Notes: a model not told the origin generated them from the sequence alone. A DNA stretch of 64,000 nucleotides from Chamaecrista fasciculata (GCA_003254925.1 QANZ01042214.1:34017-98016); one strand, 5' to 3'; positions 1 through 12,361 are shown, counted from the first letter of the stretch. Translations and numbers: made by a program.

Positions 1-126
1 AAAAAAAGTTATGGGACCAAAATGAAACCTTTGTCATAGTTATGGGACCAAAATTGCAACAAAAAAAGTTATGGGACCAAAATGAAACCTTTGTCATAGT
101 TATGGGACCAAAAGTGCACTTAAGCC
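1..126. repeat. Truncated end of a foldback element, two 60-bp units
   Basis: Positions 1-60 and 61-120 are two copies of a 60-bp unit that differ only in their last few bases. Each unit carries 'gttatgggaccaaaa' twice. The element ends in 'gtgcacttaagcc', the same terminal sequence as the complete inverted-repeat element at 49431-49845, so the window opens inside another copy of that family. The left arm is outside the window. Confidence 0.7.
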
Positions 127-904
127 TAAAATAAATAAATATTTAAGATCAATTTAAAATTACCTCATATGGGGAGAGTGAGTGGGGAGAGAGTGGTGAT
201 TTTTTTTTTTAATTTTTTAATTCACTATTTTTGACCAACCATAAAGCCCCTTAGACATATAATGTAGATATAGATACGCACGTTGAAGGATCACATCAAT
301 TATATATATGTTTCATGTTTTTCTAATACTTGGTAATTGATCAATGGTACGCATGCATCATGTTTGATGAATATCATGTTTGATGAATGTCAATTAATAT
401 GTTTGACCAAGTATGTTAACTAATATGCAGATCATACATATAAATAAGACAAGATAGAATTGATTTGTTTATTTTCCTACCAATTCTCATCCAACTACCT
501 ACCTCAATAATTATAAAGGTCACTTAATTTCAACTAACTTTGTATGCAATAAAAGATCGATCTCTTCAGCTGGCTCCTATATCATAAACAGAAAAACCAG
601 TATGTTACTATGTCAATAATAAATATATACTACACGGCTACTAAAACTCATGTCATGCGCTAGCTTTCTTAAACATCATGGCCTTCAATTAAAGAAATTG
701 AAAATTTTAAGTTCTAGTTTTAATTATTTAATTTATATATATATACATATACATATACATATTAAAAGATATGCATATGATAAAAAAGCGATAAAGAAAA
801 AAGAAAAAAGTTTCTGAAATTAAAATATCATAAAGTTATTGTGCAACTTGATCGATTCCCATGACCAAATATACACAACTAATATATATTCTAGAATAGC
901 GAAA

Positions 905-1080
905 CTTGCCCGGTCTAGTGGTCAAATTTACTAGGTCTTTTAAGTAAGTGTCGAGAATTTGAATCCCGCCTTGTATATGCAGCAACCAATATTAACCAGT
1001 AACATACCTTTAAATGAAATAGAGGTCGACGGAGAATTAGTCCTTGACCTGTCGAGCTGGGGATATCTAATATTATCGAC
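905..1080 (+). mobile_element. SINE-like sequence
   Basis: A tRNA-like head is visible: 'ggtctagtggtcaaattt' resembles an A box, and 'gagaatttgaatcccgcc' resembles a degenerate B box about 45 bp later. It is followed by 'gattagtccttgacctgtcg', a phrase I associate with the bodies of plant tRNA-derived SINEs. Ends and target-site duplications were not resolved. Confidence 0.45.
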
Positions 1081-1599
1081 AATGGAAGATTCTTAAAATA
1101 ATTTAAGAATAATAGATAAGTCTCTAGCACGCCACACACCACTCTTGGTGAAGCTAAGATATATACGAGTGTGGCATGAGATGAAAGTTACAAGTTAGAA
1201 TTAAAAGCAGGAGATGAGGTTTTTGTTGACAATAACTTCTAAAACATGAGCCACCAACCGGACTGTGAATTCCTGCGCCATCCTCTGATGATCATCCAAC
1301 TTATTTACCTGCTGTATCCACTCGTGGGACCCCCCCACCCATCTAACTCCATCATATATATCTTCTTCCACTCCTCGTGATCATCATTTGCACAAAATAG
1401 AAACTTTTCCAACCTCCATTTCTTTCCCTCATTCCCCTTCTCCATCAATCTCTTCCCCCTCTAAATCTTTGTTCTGGCCCATTCTACGTACACACTCTTA
1501 CATCCCATTATCACCTACGTACCTTTCCTTCAAATTATTACATATATTATATTATATGTATATGCCATACACCGGCCTGCCTATTATATATATATAAAT

Positions 1600-1900
1600 T
1601 GACAGTGTATATATCCTTCCTGAAGATTAGTCTTCCTGAGAGTCTAGTCTTCCTGAGTTTAGTCTTCCTGAAGTTTATTGTCCTGGAGATGCTAGTATCA
1701 TATTCCAGCTCAGCATAGTTTGTTAGGAGTTTGTTATCCAGCTCAGTTTAGTTGTTGTTGAGTTGTTTTCAGCTAACTGTTTTCTGGTGATTCATTCACC
1801 TATATAAACTACATTGTATTCTTTGTTAAATGTAATGCAAATCATTCTTTTCCTAGTTTCAATTTCTCATTCTCGATTTCTCTTAGTTTAGCATAAATTA
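1600..1900 (+). mobile_element. Possible solo LTR (copia-like)
   Basis: The stretch starts with about five copies of 'cttcctga' (1615-1675). It continues with 'tgttaggagtttgtta', a TATA-like 'ctatataaact' near 1800 and a T-rich tail with 'ttctcattctcgatttctc'. This composition is typical of Ty1/copia LTRs, which hold a promoter and a polyadenylation region. No paired LTR or internal domain was seen, so this is only a resemblance. Confidence 0.3.
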
Positions 1901-3974
1901 ATTAACTTGGTCGCACTCTATATAGGAGATGAATTAATATATATTTATAAGAGTACAAATCGCAGTACTTTCTCACCAACGTAACACTATACTTTGAAGA
2001 GTTTATTACGGTCCATTGATCAGGTCTCAGAATTGAAGAGTACTGAGTGAAGAGTAGTGAAGACTCTCCACTAATATTCGACTTGTCTTTCGAATCGGAT
2101 TTTTTTATCTTATGAGTTCAACGATGATGACAATACTAATTTTGATCTTGGAGGTCACAGTCGTGCGAAGACATGCATTGGTGGGCCTCACAATTAAATT
2201 GAACATGTTCTGTTGAGATGGAGTATTAATAATAATCAAAATATTGGTTGCTGGACGGTCGCTTATTTAATTTAATTTATAGATTTCATTCTAATAACAA
2301 CATCTTTAATAACCATAAAAACGATAGGAATCTACTCCCTCTTTCCAATTTTAATAACAAGCGCAATTTGCAGGCTGCACTTGGCCTGGCCCTGCCACCA
2401 TTATAAATTTATAATCATACGTCCTTATTATATATGTCCGCTATCCCAGAATTAATTATGCATGGACACACAGACAAGTATATACAGTGCTATGTGATAA
2501 TCAACAGAATAAGATTCTGACAAGACAAGACAATCACACGTACTAATCAAGCTTAAGGGGCCGGGAGTCGGGAGTGAACAAGTAAGCTGTGAATATATAT
2601 TGTGTACCGTTATTAAAGATTAATTGCCCACATACACACATATATATAAAAGATGTAGTTGTGAATTGTGATAAAAAAGGCACTAGTTAAGTGGTTTGAT
2701 TGTGTAGTACATGTAGTGTGTCTGCAAATACAAAGGGGGTGTTAATGTAAGCCAAGGTACAGTAGATATTCTGACAGTTTAATATGTGGGAAGTGAATTG
2801 AAAGAGGAAGGAAGAGAGCACAGAATGGACATAAATGAAGGGAAGGCGAGGTGGGTTGAGGGCATTTAACGGAAGAGAAATGAAATCTGGTGGTGAGTGA
2901 GAGAGTGAATAACAAAAATGACCAAAAGAAAGCAAGGTTGTTTTTTAAGTTGGTCATTGTTGAAGTCTGCATTTAAGTGAATTCAAGGTGGTTTAATGAA
3001 GGCAGGTGGACTTACTTGAAATTGAACTCTTCATCTCTCACTCAATGCCTTTAATGGCCTGGTAGTTGGGACCCTTCTTCTCTTCTCCTTGGATTTCTTT
3101 CCCTTTAATTCCTACTTCCTTGCTACTATTTTCTCTTCTTCTCTTTCTCCCTCTGTTTCACTATTAGTAATTTCACTACCATGCTTTATCTAACTCCCAT
3201 TTTTATATATATATATATATGTACAGCAGCTAGCTAGAGAAGATTAATATATAACGTTAACTACATGAAATCACCACTTGCAAAGTTTTGTGTTACGTTC
3301 CTATTGCTTCCCTTATCTAATTTATTTATGATTCAGGTGACATTTGGTTAGCACAAGTAAGAACCCACCTGGAGACTTGACCTTCGAATCCTGTATAGGA
3401 GTAATACACAAATAGGGTCCAATATCACCATTACATTTTACACTAACTAATTCCTAAAACCGCTTTCAAATAATTTCTATATAAAATTAATAAACATACT
3501 CTGTAGTCTGTACAACATTGAAAACTCATGCAAGACATTAAATTGACACCCTGATGGAATTCCAAAAACCTGCAGTAAGCCTTTTTTTTTCTTTTCTTTT
3601 TCTTTTTCCGGGGTTAGTGCATATAAATTACTGAAATGACTGAACCGTGTGTGTATCTATGGCTACTCAATATTGAGAGTTTATTAGTAGATACTGACTA
3701 TACTGACTATATTGAGAGTTTATTGCATGAGATCTGAAACTATGTATAAGGATCTTCAAAGTTCATGAGGTGAATGTAACAATTATTTGTGTTTTAAGTA
3801 GAAGAGTATTATCATAAAAGTGAAATTGTCAAGTTATATGATGGAGGAGGGAATTAAGAAGTGGAGGTGATGGATGAAGGGGAGGAGAGGAGAGGGAGTG
3901 GGTTGTTTAAGAGATTTATTTAGGAGAGAGAAGGAACAATAAATTGGGCTTGTTTTTTTGGTAACTCATAGGAC

Positions 3975-4110
3975 TTGGTTGATTTTAATGGGTGAGGGTG
4001 TTGAGAGCCTTTAAAGCTTAGTTCCGGAGTGTTAAATACATAGGTCATCCATGGAAGTGGTTTGTTTTAATGGGTGAAGAGGGTGTTGAGAGCTTTAAAG
4101 TTTTTAGTTT
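3975..4110. repeat. Imperfect direct repeat
   Basis: 'ttttaatgggtgagggtgttgagagc' near 3981 recurs near 4062 as 'ttttaatgggtgaagagggtgttgagagc', each followed by 'tttaaag'. The two copies are about 80 bp apart. Function is unknown; it may be the remains of a tandem duplication. Confidence 0.5.
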
Positions 4111-4702
4111 TTTGAGTGACCCAACTGGGGAAGTTGGAGTTATTATCCCACATTAAAGAACCATTGGCATTCAAGACCTTCCTTTCAACTGTATACAGAC
4201 TCCCAATATTAATGACCCACGCCTTACTTCTTCTTCAATTCCCTCCTCACCGCCTATCTTATTAAGTACCAAACCAAAAATAAATAAATAAAACTTCAAT
4301 TCTACTTTGGCTTTCGGCTTGGCTAGCTAGCTTGGCTTCATAGCTCAATTGTACCTTGTCAGCCACCCCAGCCATATTAATTAATCTATAGTAGTATACT
4401 GTGACAACATTGCATATATGGTTGTTTGTGCTAGATACTTTGGATGGTTCCTCTGTGGCATCTTTATAGTGTAAAGGGCAAGGGATTAGAAATATTTGAC
4501 CAAAGATCCATATGTTGGTTAGAATTTCACATCTAAAACTTTAAAAGTACAGGCTTTGAGCTGAATAGTTATTAAAGAGGAGCCAACTTGGAAATGCACG
4601 TCATGCATAGGTAGGCAAACCACTTTATTTCCCACCTTCTAGTTTTTCCCCTATTATACATTAATTATTTTCTCCTTTTGCGGTTATACTTGTAACTCAT
4701 CC

Positions 4703-4709
4703 TATATAA
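4703..4709 (+). promoter_or_regulatory. TATA box of the GIR-like gene
   Basis: TATATAA lies in 'cctatataaccacc', 93 bp before the ATG at 4802. The leader between them is rich in 'cactcac' repeats, as is common in plant 5' leaders. Confidence 0.6.
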
Positions 4710-4801
4710 CCACCTCAAGCTCATTCGATATTTGTTCACTCACTCACACACGCACAGAGGTGAAACCCCTCATCACATCACTCATCAATTGAATAGAAGC
4801 T

Positions 4802-5574
4802 ATGGTTTCCTTTCAAAAAGTGTTGGCTGACAGTCCAAGTCCTGCAGGATTGGATGCTTCATCCAACAAGAGGAAGCTGTGGGAAGAGCCACTTGCTGAA
4901 GAATTCCTCAAGGATCAAACCAAAACACAGAAAAGGAAATCCATCTTTGATATAGAGCTTCACCTTGAGACCCCTTTGCCATCAGATCATAGTTGGCAAC
5001 AATACCTAAGTGTTCAGGCATATATTCTAATATTTTCTGCCATATATACCTCAGTATGTGTGTGTCATACATGGCATTCTAATTAGTTCTTAAAATCTAT
5101 AAATCTGGTTTGTTTTTGCAGTCAGGGCAGGTACAGTACTCATGTAACACAAGGATGAGTAGAAATGAAGCAGAGGATCATAAGAAGAGCCTTGAAGAAC
5201 CACCATCTTCTGCAGCAGGTCATATGAGCTTAGACCTTGAGCTGAATTTGACATGTGAATCAGTTAGGAAAAGAGAAGGCAGTGATGATATGATCAATGC
5301 AAAGCAGAATAATAAGATTTCATCTGAAGAGTCAAGTAAGTACAAGAATAAGGGTTCATCATCATCATCATCATCAGGTGGTTTAACTCCTCCTCCATCG
5401 TGGTTGTCATCAGAGGGAGATCACAAAGAGATGGTTACAACAGTGTGCATGAGGTGCCACATGTTAGTCATGCTATGCAAGTCATCACCTGCTTGCCCAA
5501 ACTGCAAATTCATGCACCCACCTGACCAAAAACCTTCAACATTCTTGAAGAGGAGGTGTACCCTCTTGTGCTAG
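4802..5574 (+). CDS. GIR1/GIR2-like protein with EAR motif and C-terminal Cys motif
   Basis: The protein is 222 residues from two exons, 4802-5017 and 5122-5574. The N-terminal part has a KRK stretch and 'FDIELHLETPLP'. A half-WW-like segment (W, then 'SVQSGQVQY') spans the exon junction. An LxLxL repression motif, 'LDLELNL', lies in exon 2, followed by a poly-Ser run. The C-terminal Cys motif reads 'CMRCHMLVMLCKSSPACPNC', ending in KRR. This layout matches a plant family related to the GLABRA2-interacting repressors and to Arabidopsis At1g16500/At1g79160; the EAR motif suggests a transcriptional co-repressor, which I infer. The intron (5018-5121) appears to start with GC: joining at CAG|gcatat gives the family-like 'VQSGQ'. 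A GT donor at 5012 would also stay in frame but deletes two family-conserved residues. Confidence 0.85.
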
Positions 5575-6266
5575 CTAGTATAATAACGTGCAGATACTTG
5601 TTTAGATTTTAGAATTTTAAGCCTTCCTTCCCTATCTCTTTATTTACTTCTTCAATCCCCAAGTTTCTTTATGTAGCAGTAAGCTAAGCTAGCTCAAATT
5701 AGTGAGGGTGATGATTATTCTTCCTTTACTGTAATATTGACTGCTACAGGTGAATATGCCATGGGTGACTAATATATGAAGCTACTGCTAACCTAGTATG
5801 TTATATATGTATGTATATATTTATTATATATATATATGTTTTCCATGATCCAAAGCTTTTATATATATATATATATATATCCAGGTTATTATTGCCGGAT
5901 GATATAGTAGAATTTCGCTAGTCTTTTTCAGCAATTGAAAGCGACATCACTTTGTTGGATCATACTTTCATTCACAAACTCTTTGTTTCTCTACAATTCA
6001 CATATAATTGGTATCCAGTCTTGATTAATTCTATTATCACATATGATACAAGTAGTCTTAATTTAATTTACGTGCATTAATTTATAATATAATATTTGAA
6101 CAAAATAAGTCGGTAAAAAGGAGGTAAGAAATTAATCAGAAGGATTTAGTTAATTGTTAGTATTATATTGGAGTTTCTTGGTATGATCGATATTCAAGTT
6201 GGAAGAAGGTTCTATGAATTCAATCATGCGTTAATAGAAAGGCTTACTATGAAGAACGTCATATAT

Positions 6267-6299
<33 letters not shown>

Positions 6300-7539
6300 T
6301 TGTGTGAAAAAGCAAAACAGTATCCTATAATTTTTATAATTGAAAATTGGTTGAGAATGAGAGTAAGTTAACCTTTTATACGTGGAAACGAGCTAATTAT
6401 CTAATAACTAGGTGGTCACTGACTCTACTCCAACCCAAATTAAAGGCGAGAAGTGAGAACTGCTTGTAGTTCTGCAACATACCAATCGCATTAATTACCT
6501 TACGTATTTGATACTTTTCCATTCACATTAAATGTCTATTGAACGTTACTGTGTAGCCTCACCTTCATTGGACTTTGCTTGCTCCATAAATTCAAAGGGC
6601 AAGAGCTGGAGATTGGGATCAAGAAACAGTTAACCACTAGATCCTCACATAAATATCCACGTTAAAAAAAAAATAAAAGAAAAGAAATAGAATTATGTCT
6701 ATCTATATATGTATGTATTAAGTATTCAGTATTCACCAATGCGTACGGTGTAGAGTACATTTCACGAAACTCCTTTTGGATGCTGGAACTACCAAGTCAG
6801 CTGCATTTATGGAATATTGGAAAATGCTTCATCAACTGAGGTGATCTGCCGTTACTACCTAGGGAAAAATTAATCAAACAGTTGGGCGTTTTAAATTTTT
6901 TTCTCTAGACTTGCATTTGCATTGTTAGGTACTTCTAAGTTCCATAACTATTTGACTTCTTGTATTCTATCCGTGAGTATTTTTACGTGTATGAGAATGA
7001 GATACTACAATTTTCCCACCTTATATCGTTCTCTTGATGCAACAGTAATTAATGAGATCTAAGGTTGGGGGTTCGAATCAACCTCTCTGAATAAAGCAGG
7101 AATAACACTCTCTAATATATTTCCTTCCTCAGCAAGCACTCCCACCAAATGAAGATTCGAAGTGGGTTAGCTCTTTATACCGTTCTCTTGACTTCTTTTC
7201 TTGTGAGTTTTAAATAACTATATATTGGGTTCCGCATTTTCTTAATTAAAATTCTTGATGATCATTTGATTTTGTTTTATTTAATAGGTATTGTTTGGTT
7301 TCTTTGGAATCCAATCTGCCTTAGCTGAAAATACCGACGGGGAATAGCAGAATGGGGTGAAACGCCGTCGTTTTAGTACACGCGTGACGCGTGTCGTCTA
7401 TGACTGTTAACTTTTGCGCGGGAGGTGCAGCAAGTTGGTTTTCTCACTTTTTTTCTGAATTCTGAAACGGGTCGAGCCAACCCCATGGGTAAATTGTATA
7501 AATTAGAAGTCGAGAAACGAATAGAAAAGAGAAGGCGCG
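5575..7539. other. Spacer with microsatellites and SINE-like sequence
   Basis: This holds the 3' flank of the GIR-like gene, then AT-rich DNA with (AT)n near 5820-5880 and (AT)n/(TG)n near 6268-6302. 'ggttgggggttcgaatcaacc' at about 7062-7082 is a good Pol III B-box match and suggests a SINE between about 7030 and 7170. The small ORF at 6168-6371 crosses the microsatellite and is not credible. Confidence 0.5.
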
Positions 7540-7953
7540 ATGGAAAAGGAAAACGAAGACAAGGCTCTGAAATCGCAGATTGTTTGGCGTCGTTGTGCAA
7601 AAGCTGCTTTCCTTCTTTCTCAGCTGAATTCCCTTCCTACTCTCCCTTTGCAGGACAACGCCGTCAACCATCCAAACGAGGTCAAATTTCCAAATCACTC
7701 TTCCTTTTCCTTGTTTTCAGATTCAGAGGTCATTAATTAATAGGTTCAGGTTCTTATTCCTCTGGCTCCTGATTTTGATTTTATTCAGATGATGTGGAGG
7801 AAAGAAATCGAAGACCTCAAGATGGAATTGGTGAAGGAGCGTTTCAAATTCAAGAAAATCAAGCTCTGTTCCTTGCTGGAGTTTGTTGTTCAAATCGTGC
7901 TGTTGCTCTCTCTTTGGACCTTCTTCTTGATGTTCGCTCTCAAAACTCGTTGA
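7540..7953 (+). CDS. Small unrecognised protein with C-terminal hydrophobic helix
   Basis: The best model has two exons, 7540-7680 and 7789-7953, giving 101 residues. The N-terminus ('MEKENEDKALKSQIVWRRC', then 'AKAAFLLSQL') is polar and helical. Exon 2 holds a charged segment likely to form a coiled coil ('WRKEIEDLKMELVKERFKFK'), then a run of about 20 hydrophobic residues ('LLEFVVQIVLLLSLWTFFLM') near the end, as in a tail-anchored protein. The acceptor 'ttattcag' before 7789 is good. Two in-frame donors compete, GAG|gtca at 7681 and GAG|gtca at 7729; the second gives 117 residues. I do not recognise the family. A charged coiled coil beside a membrane helix argues for a real gene, but there is no homology to anchor it. 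Confidence 0.55.
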
Positions 7954-8955
7954 GCATTAGCGACATTGTCAAACTCTCTGCATTTTTATGCTTTCCTGTT
8001 CACCTTGTTTCAAATCTCTCTAGTTATTGGTGGATGTACGACGATAGGTGATTCGCGACGTTCAATTCTTCGCTCTCTTTGTGATACTCGTGCATTTCAG
8101 TTGCCAACAAAAATTTATAACTGTTCATTGAAAGGAATATAGAAAACTTTGTTTCTGATTTTGTTGTTGGTGGCTTGGTGCGCAATTTCAAAATGGTTTA
8201 GACTTTAGAATTAGATCGCTATTATTTTGACAACATCTCAGTATCTCTGAGAGGAGAGGAATTGCAAAATCGGAAGGGTGGGATTTGAATTAATCAATTT
8301 CGAATAAAACTAATTATGTTAATTTTAAAGGAAAAAATAGATAAATTTATCCTTTGAAATACACTTTGATTTTATTTAAAAAATTAAGAGGTAATTAAAA
8401 AAAAGTAAGGCGCAATCAATTTTAAGAAAAAGAAATGGGTGGTAGTACGTAGCGCATTTTTGCCATCTGATTTCTTTCTAATTCTCGTTATTAAACGATT
8501 AAACGAAACAAGCCTACGTAGGTAGGTAATTTCATTTGTCTGTTGAAATTAAAACGCAATTCTCAGTAAGTAAATTGGCCTTAACATTGGCCAGAAAAAA
8601 AAAAAAAATTGACCTTAACGACCCCACTGAGAGAGAAAAGGAAAAAAAGAAGGGGAAAGGATAGAATAGAAAGAATATGGTACTGTAGCTCTGAATCTTT
8701 TTCTTTATATTGTTACTACTAAATTCGAAAGATAGGGACAAATTTAATTGGAAGAGGTGGGAAATCTGTTATGAGCAGCGATGAGAGCAAAGTATGAATG
8801 CCCCATTTTCACTCTCCATGCTAACTCTCAGTGTCAGACCTAAAATCCTCTAATTCAGTTTGTCCTCCTGAGAAAGGTCTCATGTCTCTGGATTCAATAA
8901 CCCTAGAAATATCACTTGCTAGCGACTCCACAGTCAATTCCTCTTCACTCGGAAA
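7954..8955. other. Spacer between the small gene and the BTL3-like gene
   Basis: This holds the 3' flank of the small gene and the upstream region of the carrier gene. No other coding region is supported; the frames at 8532 (-) and 8831 (+) have no sensible sequence. The leader of the carrier gene probably lies within the last 150-200 bp. Confidence 0.5.
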
Positions 8956-11900
8956 ATGCCACCACTGGAATTATGTTGCTCGCAGGAACAATCTTGTCCT
9001 TCGATTTTGTTCAGTTTAGATTCGGATTTAGTTTCTTTCGCCGGAGGCGGCTTGTTTCTCGAGCCCACAATTCCTTCTTCCTTTACTCGTCTAATTTCCT
9101 CTAGAATTCCTCCCACTACTTCTTCTTGTTCGGTTTCTTCTGCATTCTATCCCCAGCAACAGGTCGTTTTAGGTAATTGCCGGCGACCGAGGAGGGTTCC
9201 CGCTGCCGTTAGTGGTTGGTTTTTGTCGGTGAGCTTGAGAGGTGATAAATTTGTTGGGGACCCGAAGATATACGCGGTACAAAATGGAGACGAGAACTCC
9301 GAGAACGCTACTTTGGATGATGCTAATACAGTTGTTGAGCAAGGAAACTCCCACAAAATTAGGGTGCGGGGAGGCAATGCCATGAACACCACCAAACATC
9401 TATGGGCTGGTGCTATAGCTGCCATGGTTTCTAGGTATATTTTGCAGTGTCCTTCTGAGATAGTGGGCTGGTGCCATACTACTGCGGTTTTGTTTTCTCT
9501 CTGACGTTGTTTTCAATTTGGTGATTTGTTCACAAAGATCTCGTGTATGCTCTCACTTGTCACATTGCTTTAAAATTTATGTGCAGCAATTATTTGGATG
9601 GTTTTATCATAGTGAACAGTTGCAAAACAACTTGATTTTAATGTAACTGAGAAATGCAAAACAAGTGATGTGGTAATTGATTGGTATACACAGGCCAATT
9701 CATATCATGTTGTATACTTTACACGCACTGCATGATTGATGCTTTTTACTCTATCACATGATGGTATTCTATCAACATCTTTTTATATGATATATGGTTT
9801 AAAGACCATCGCTGTTGTGTGAAGCAGAGCAGCTGAAATTACCTTCTTTCTATCAAGGATTGACTCAAGATTCCTTCTAAGATCTATTTCAATCTATTTG
9901 AATGCTGCTAAATGGTTTTGCACAAAATTGCAATATCTGTTTCCTATTTATCTTTTTCTTTATAATAATGTGTCTGCCCTTATCAGAACCTGTGTTGCCC
10001 CGCTTGAAAGACTTAAGCTGGAATACATAGTTCGTGGTGAGAAGAGGAATATATTTGAGCTTATTAAAACAATTGCAGCTTCCCAAGGCTTGAGAGGTTT
10101 TTGGAAGGGAAACCTTGTTAATATTCTTCGAACTGCTCCATTCAAAGCAGTTAATTTTTATGCTTATGATACATATAGAAAGCAGCTACTCAGATTGTCA
10201 GGAAATGAGGAAACTACCAATTTTGAGAGGTTTATTGCTGGTGCTGCGGCTGGAATTACTGCTACCATTATTTGCCTGCCACTTGACACTGTAAGTTGGA
10301 ATCGGCAATATGATTTCCTTTTCTCTTTTTGTGAACAACCAAATAAACTTTCAATTGCACACATAATTACATATGTATATACTCAGTACCACACTTGTCC
10401 ATTATGCTTTGACATTAATAGGTCTTGAGTTCTTAATTATGATGGTCTCAACCAGTATGCTTTCTATTATTGCAACTTTGTAACATTAATCCGTTTCTAA
10501 GGTGGGAACCGATTAGAACAATTCCAGTTGTGTCCTATAACCAAACAACCTTGTCACCAGGTCTGAGTGTGAACAAGTGTTGAATCAACCGCGCATTTTA
10601 ACCATGTTGTCAATGTATCTTTCTGGTTTGAATTCTTCATTTAGACAATGTTTTAGTTGATTTTATGTGTCAAATTGTTCTCACTTTTACATGCATTAAG
10701 GATTCAGCTGTTGGGTAAGAATCTTATGATCTTGCACCACCTTATATCTAATACTTATTCTTTAAGTTGTGGGCAAGTGTTGTTGAAGATTTAAATTTCT
10801 TACTTCAAAATAATGAATCCTGATAAGTTTTGTTTGTCAAGAATTTCCTGGTAATATTTGTATGGAGTCCCGTTTACACTACAAGCAAACAATGCTTGCT
10901 AGTGGTTTTTGTGAAACATTTTGATTGATTTATCGGGAAATGGCATCACTACAAATATGAAACATGTAAAAAATTGTTGAGAAATTTTCTGTTGTTTCGA
11001 TATAATTCTTATTAAAAAAAAAAAGATGTGAAATTCCTTCCTTCAATGCTGGGATGATCTTATCTCTTCCTTTTTCTGCCGGCTTTTCTTAGTTACTATC
11101 AAAAGCAAATTAGAAGGAGGATGAACACAACCTGCTCAATTGCTTAATAAAAAGTGAACTATGTAGTGAATAAAAGGTGTATGCATTTAACTAATTTGCA
11201 GTGTAGCCACATCAAAGTCTGAACTATGTAGTGTCTTTCAGATCCGGACTAAGATTGTGGCACCTGGTGGGGAAGCCTTGGGTGGTGTAATTGGAGCTTT
11301 CCGCTACATGATCCAAACAGAGGGATTCTTTTCTCTTTACAAGGGTTTAGTTCCATCAATTATAAGTATGGCTCCTTCTGGTGCAGTTTTTTATGGTGTA
11401 TATGATATACTGAAGTCCTCTTATCTGCATTCACCGGAAGGAATAAAGAGAATCCAGCACATGCAAAAACAGGGGCAGGAACTTAGTGCCTTCGATCAGC
11501 TTGAGTTGGGGCCTATAAGGACTTTGTTGTATGGGGCTATTGCTGGTGCGTGTGCAGAGGCTGCTACATACCCATTTGAAGTGGTGAGGAGGCAGCTTCA
11601 AATGCAAGTCCTGTCTACTAAATTAAGTTCCTTAGCAACTTTAGTCAAAATTGTGGAACGAGGAGGCATTCCAGCTCTCTATGCTGGGCTTATTCCCAGC
11701 TTATTACAGGCATGTAAACTTTTTAACTTCTGGACATGGCTACTCTTCTTTTTCAAATATAATATTACTGGACTTTGTAATTTGACATGGCTGCATACCT
11801 ACTTCCTGAGAAATCAAGATGATGTTGCACTAGTCTCCAGTTCATTCCTATGTATTCGTTAGAAGTTTTCCAGTTCTCTAATGTGGATATCTTTATTGTT

Positions 11901-12361
11901 ATAGCATGATTTTTCTAATGATTCTCATAATCTAAGTTCCACATCATATTGTGCTATTAAGTTGACTTGGCTTTTCCAACCGAGCAATGTCTTGTTGAGA
12001 TATACATGTTTTTTTCCTTTTTATTTTCCCCTGCTGTATCCCATAATTTGAATTGACACTTTATAGCTTATGCCAAACAAGAATAATTTATGTTTCTCAA
12101 GGAGGTACATAGAATAGGGACCATGACGAGCTACTATAAAATCATCGTACTCCGGATTAAATTAAAGTCTTTTTTAGCTGTATACTTTCATCTTATTTAC
12201 TTTTGACATATGTGAATCACTACATATTAATCGTTTCCATGAAGCTAGCTTGAAGGTTTAATAAATTTCATGTTTTCATTATCCATTTTCAGGTACTTCC
12301 TTCAGCTTCAATAAGTTACTTTGTCTATGAGTGCATGAAGATAGTTCTCAAAGTGGAGTAG
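8956..12361 (+). CDS. Adenine nucleotide transporter, mitochondrial carrier family (BTL3-like)
   Basis: Four exons (8956-9434, 9987-10290, 11242-11709, 12293-12361) give 439 residues. The first ~145 residues form a poorly conserved N-terminal extension, possibly a targeting region, with 'GGLFLEP'. The carrier domain follows, with three repeats: 'WAGAIAAMVSRTCVAPLERL', 'FIAGAAAGITATIICLPLDT' and 'LLYGAIAGACAEAATYPFEV', each carrying the family PxD/E signature at a helix kink. 'GFWKGNLVNILRTAPFKAVN' matches the brittle-like subgroup, and the whole chain closely resembles Arabidopsis BTL3 (At5g64970) as I remember it. The expected role is adenine nucleotide exchange across an organelle inner membrane; whether plastid or mitochondrial is not decided by the sequence. 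Intron 3 (11710-12292) appears to start with GC (CAG|gcatgt): only that join gives the conserved 'SLLQVLPSASISYFVYE'. Confidence 0.93.

Larger units (their letters stand above)
127..4801. other. Gene-free spacer upstream of the GIR-like gene
   Basis: There is no credible coding region here. The short open frames (for example at 1388, 2687 and 2742) lack splice context, codon bias or recognisable sequence. The stretch contains AT-rich spacer, SINE-like sequence near 905-1080 and 3340-3420, an LTR-like block at 1600-1900, and a short direct repeat near 3980 and 4062. The last few hundred bases are presumably the promoter of the gene starting at 4802. Confidence 0.6.

Noticed and set aside
1-126. 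CRISPR-like regular repeat (60-bp units)
   Set aside because: The units are continuous tandem copies without unique spacers, in a plant genome, and match the end of a foldback element.
5012-5121. GT-AG intron of the GIR-like gene with donor at 5012
   Set aside because: It keeps the frame but deletes 'VQ' of a motif I recall as conserved in the family, and AGT|gttcag is a poor donor. The GC donor at 5018 fits the family better; transcripts would settle it.
9147-9425. Minus-strand ORF opposite exon 1 of the carrier
   Set aside because: A shadow of the real coding frame with no domain.
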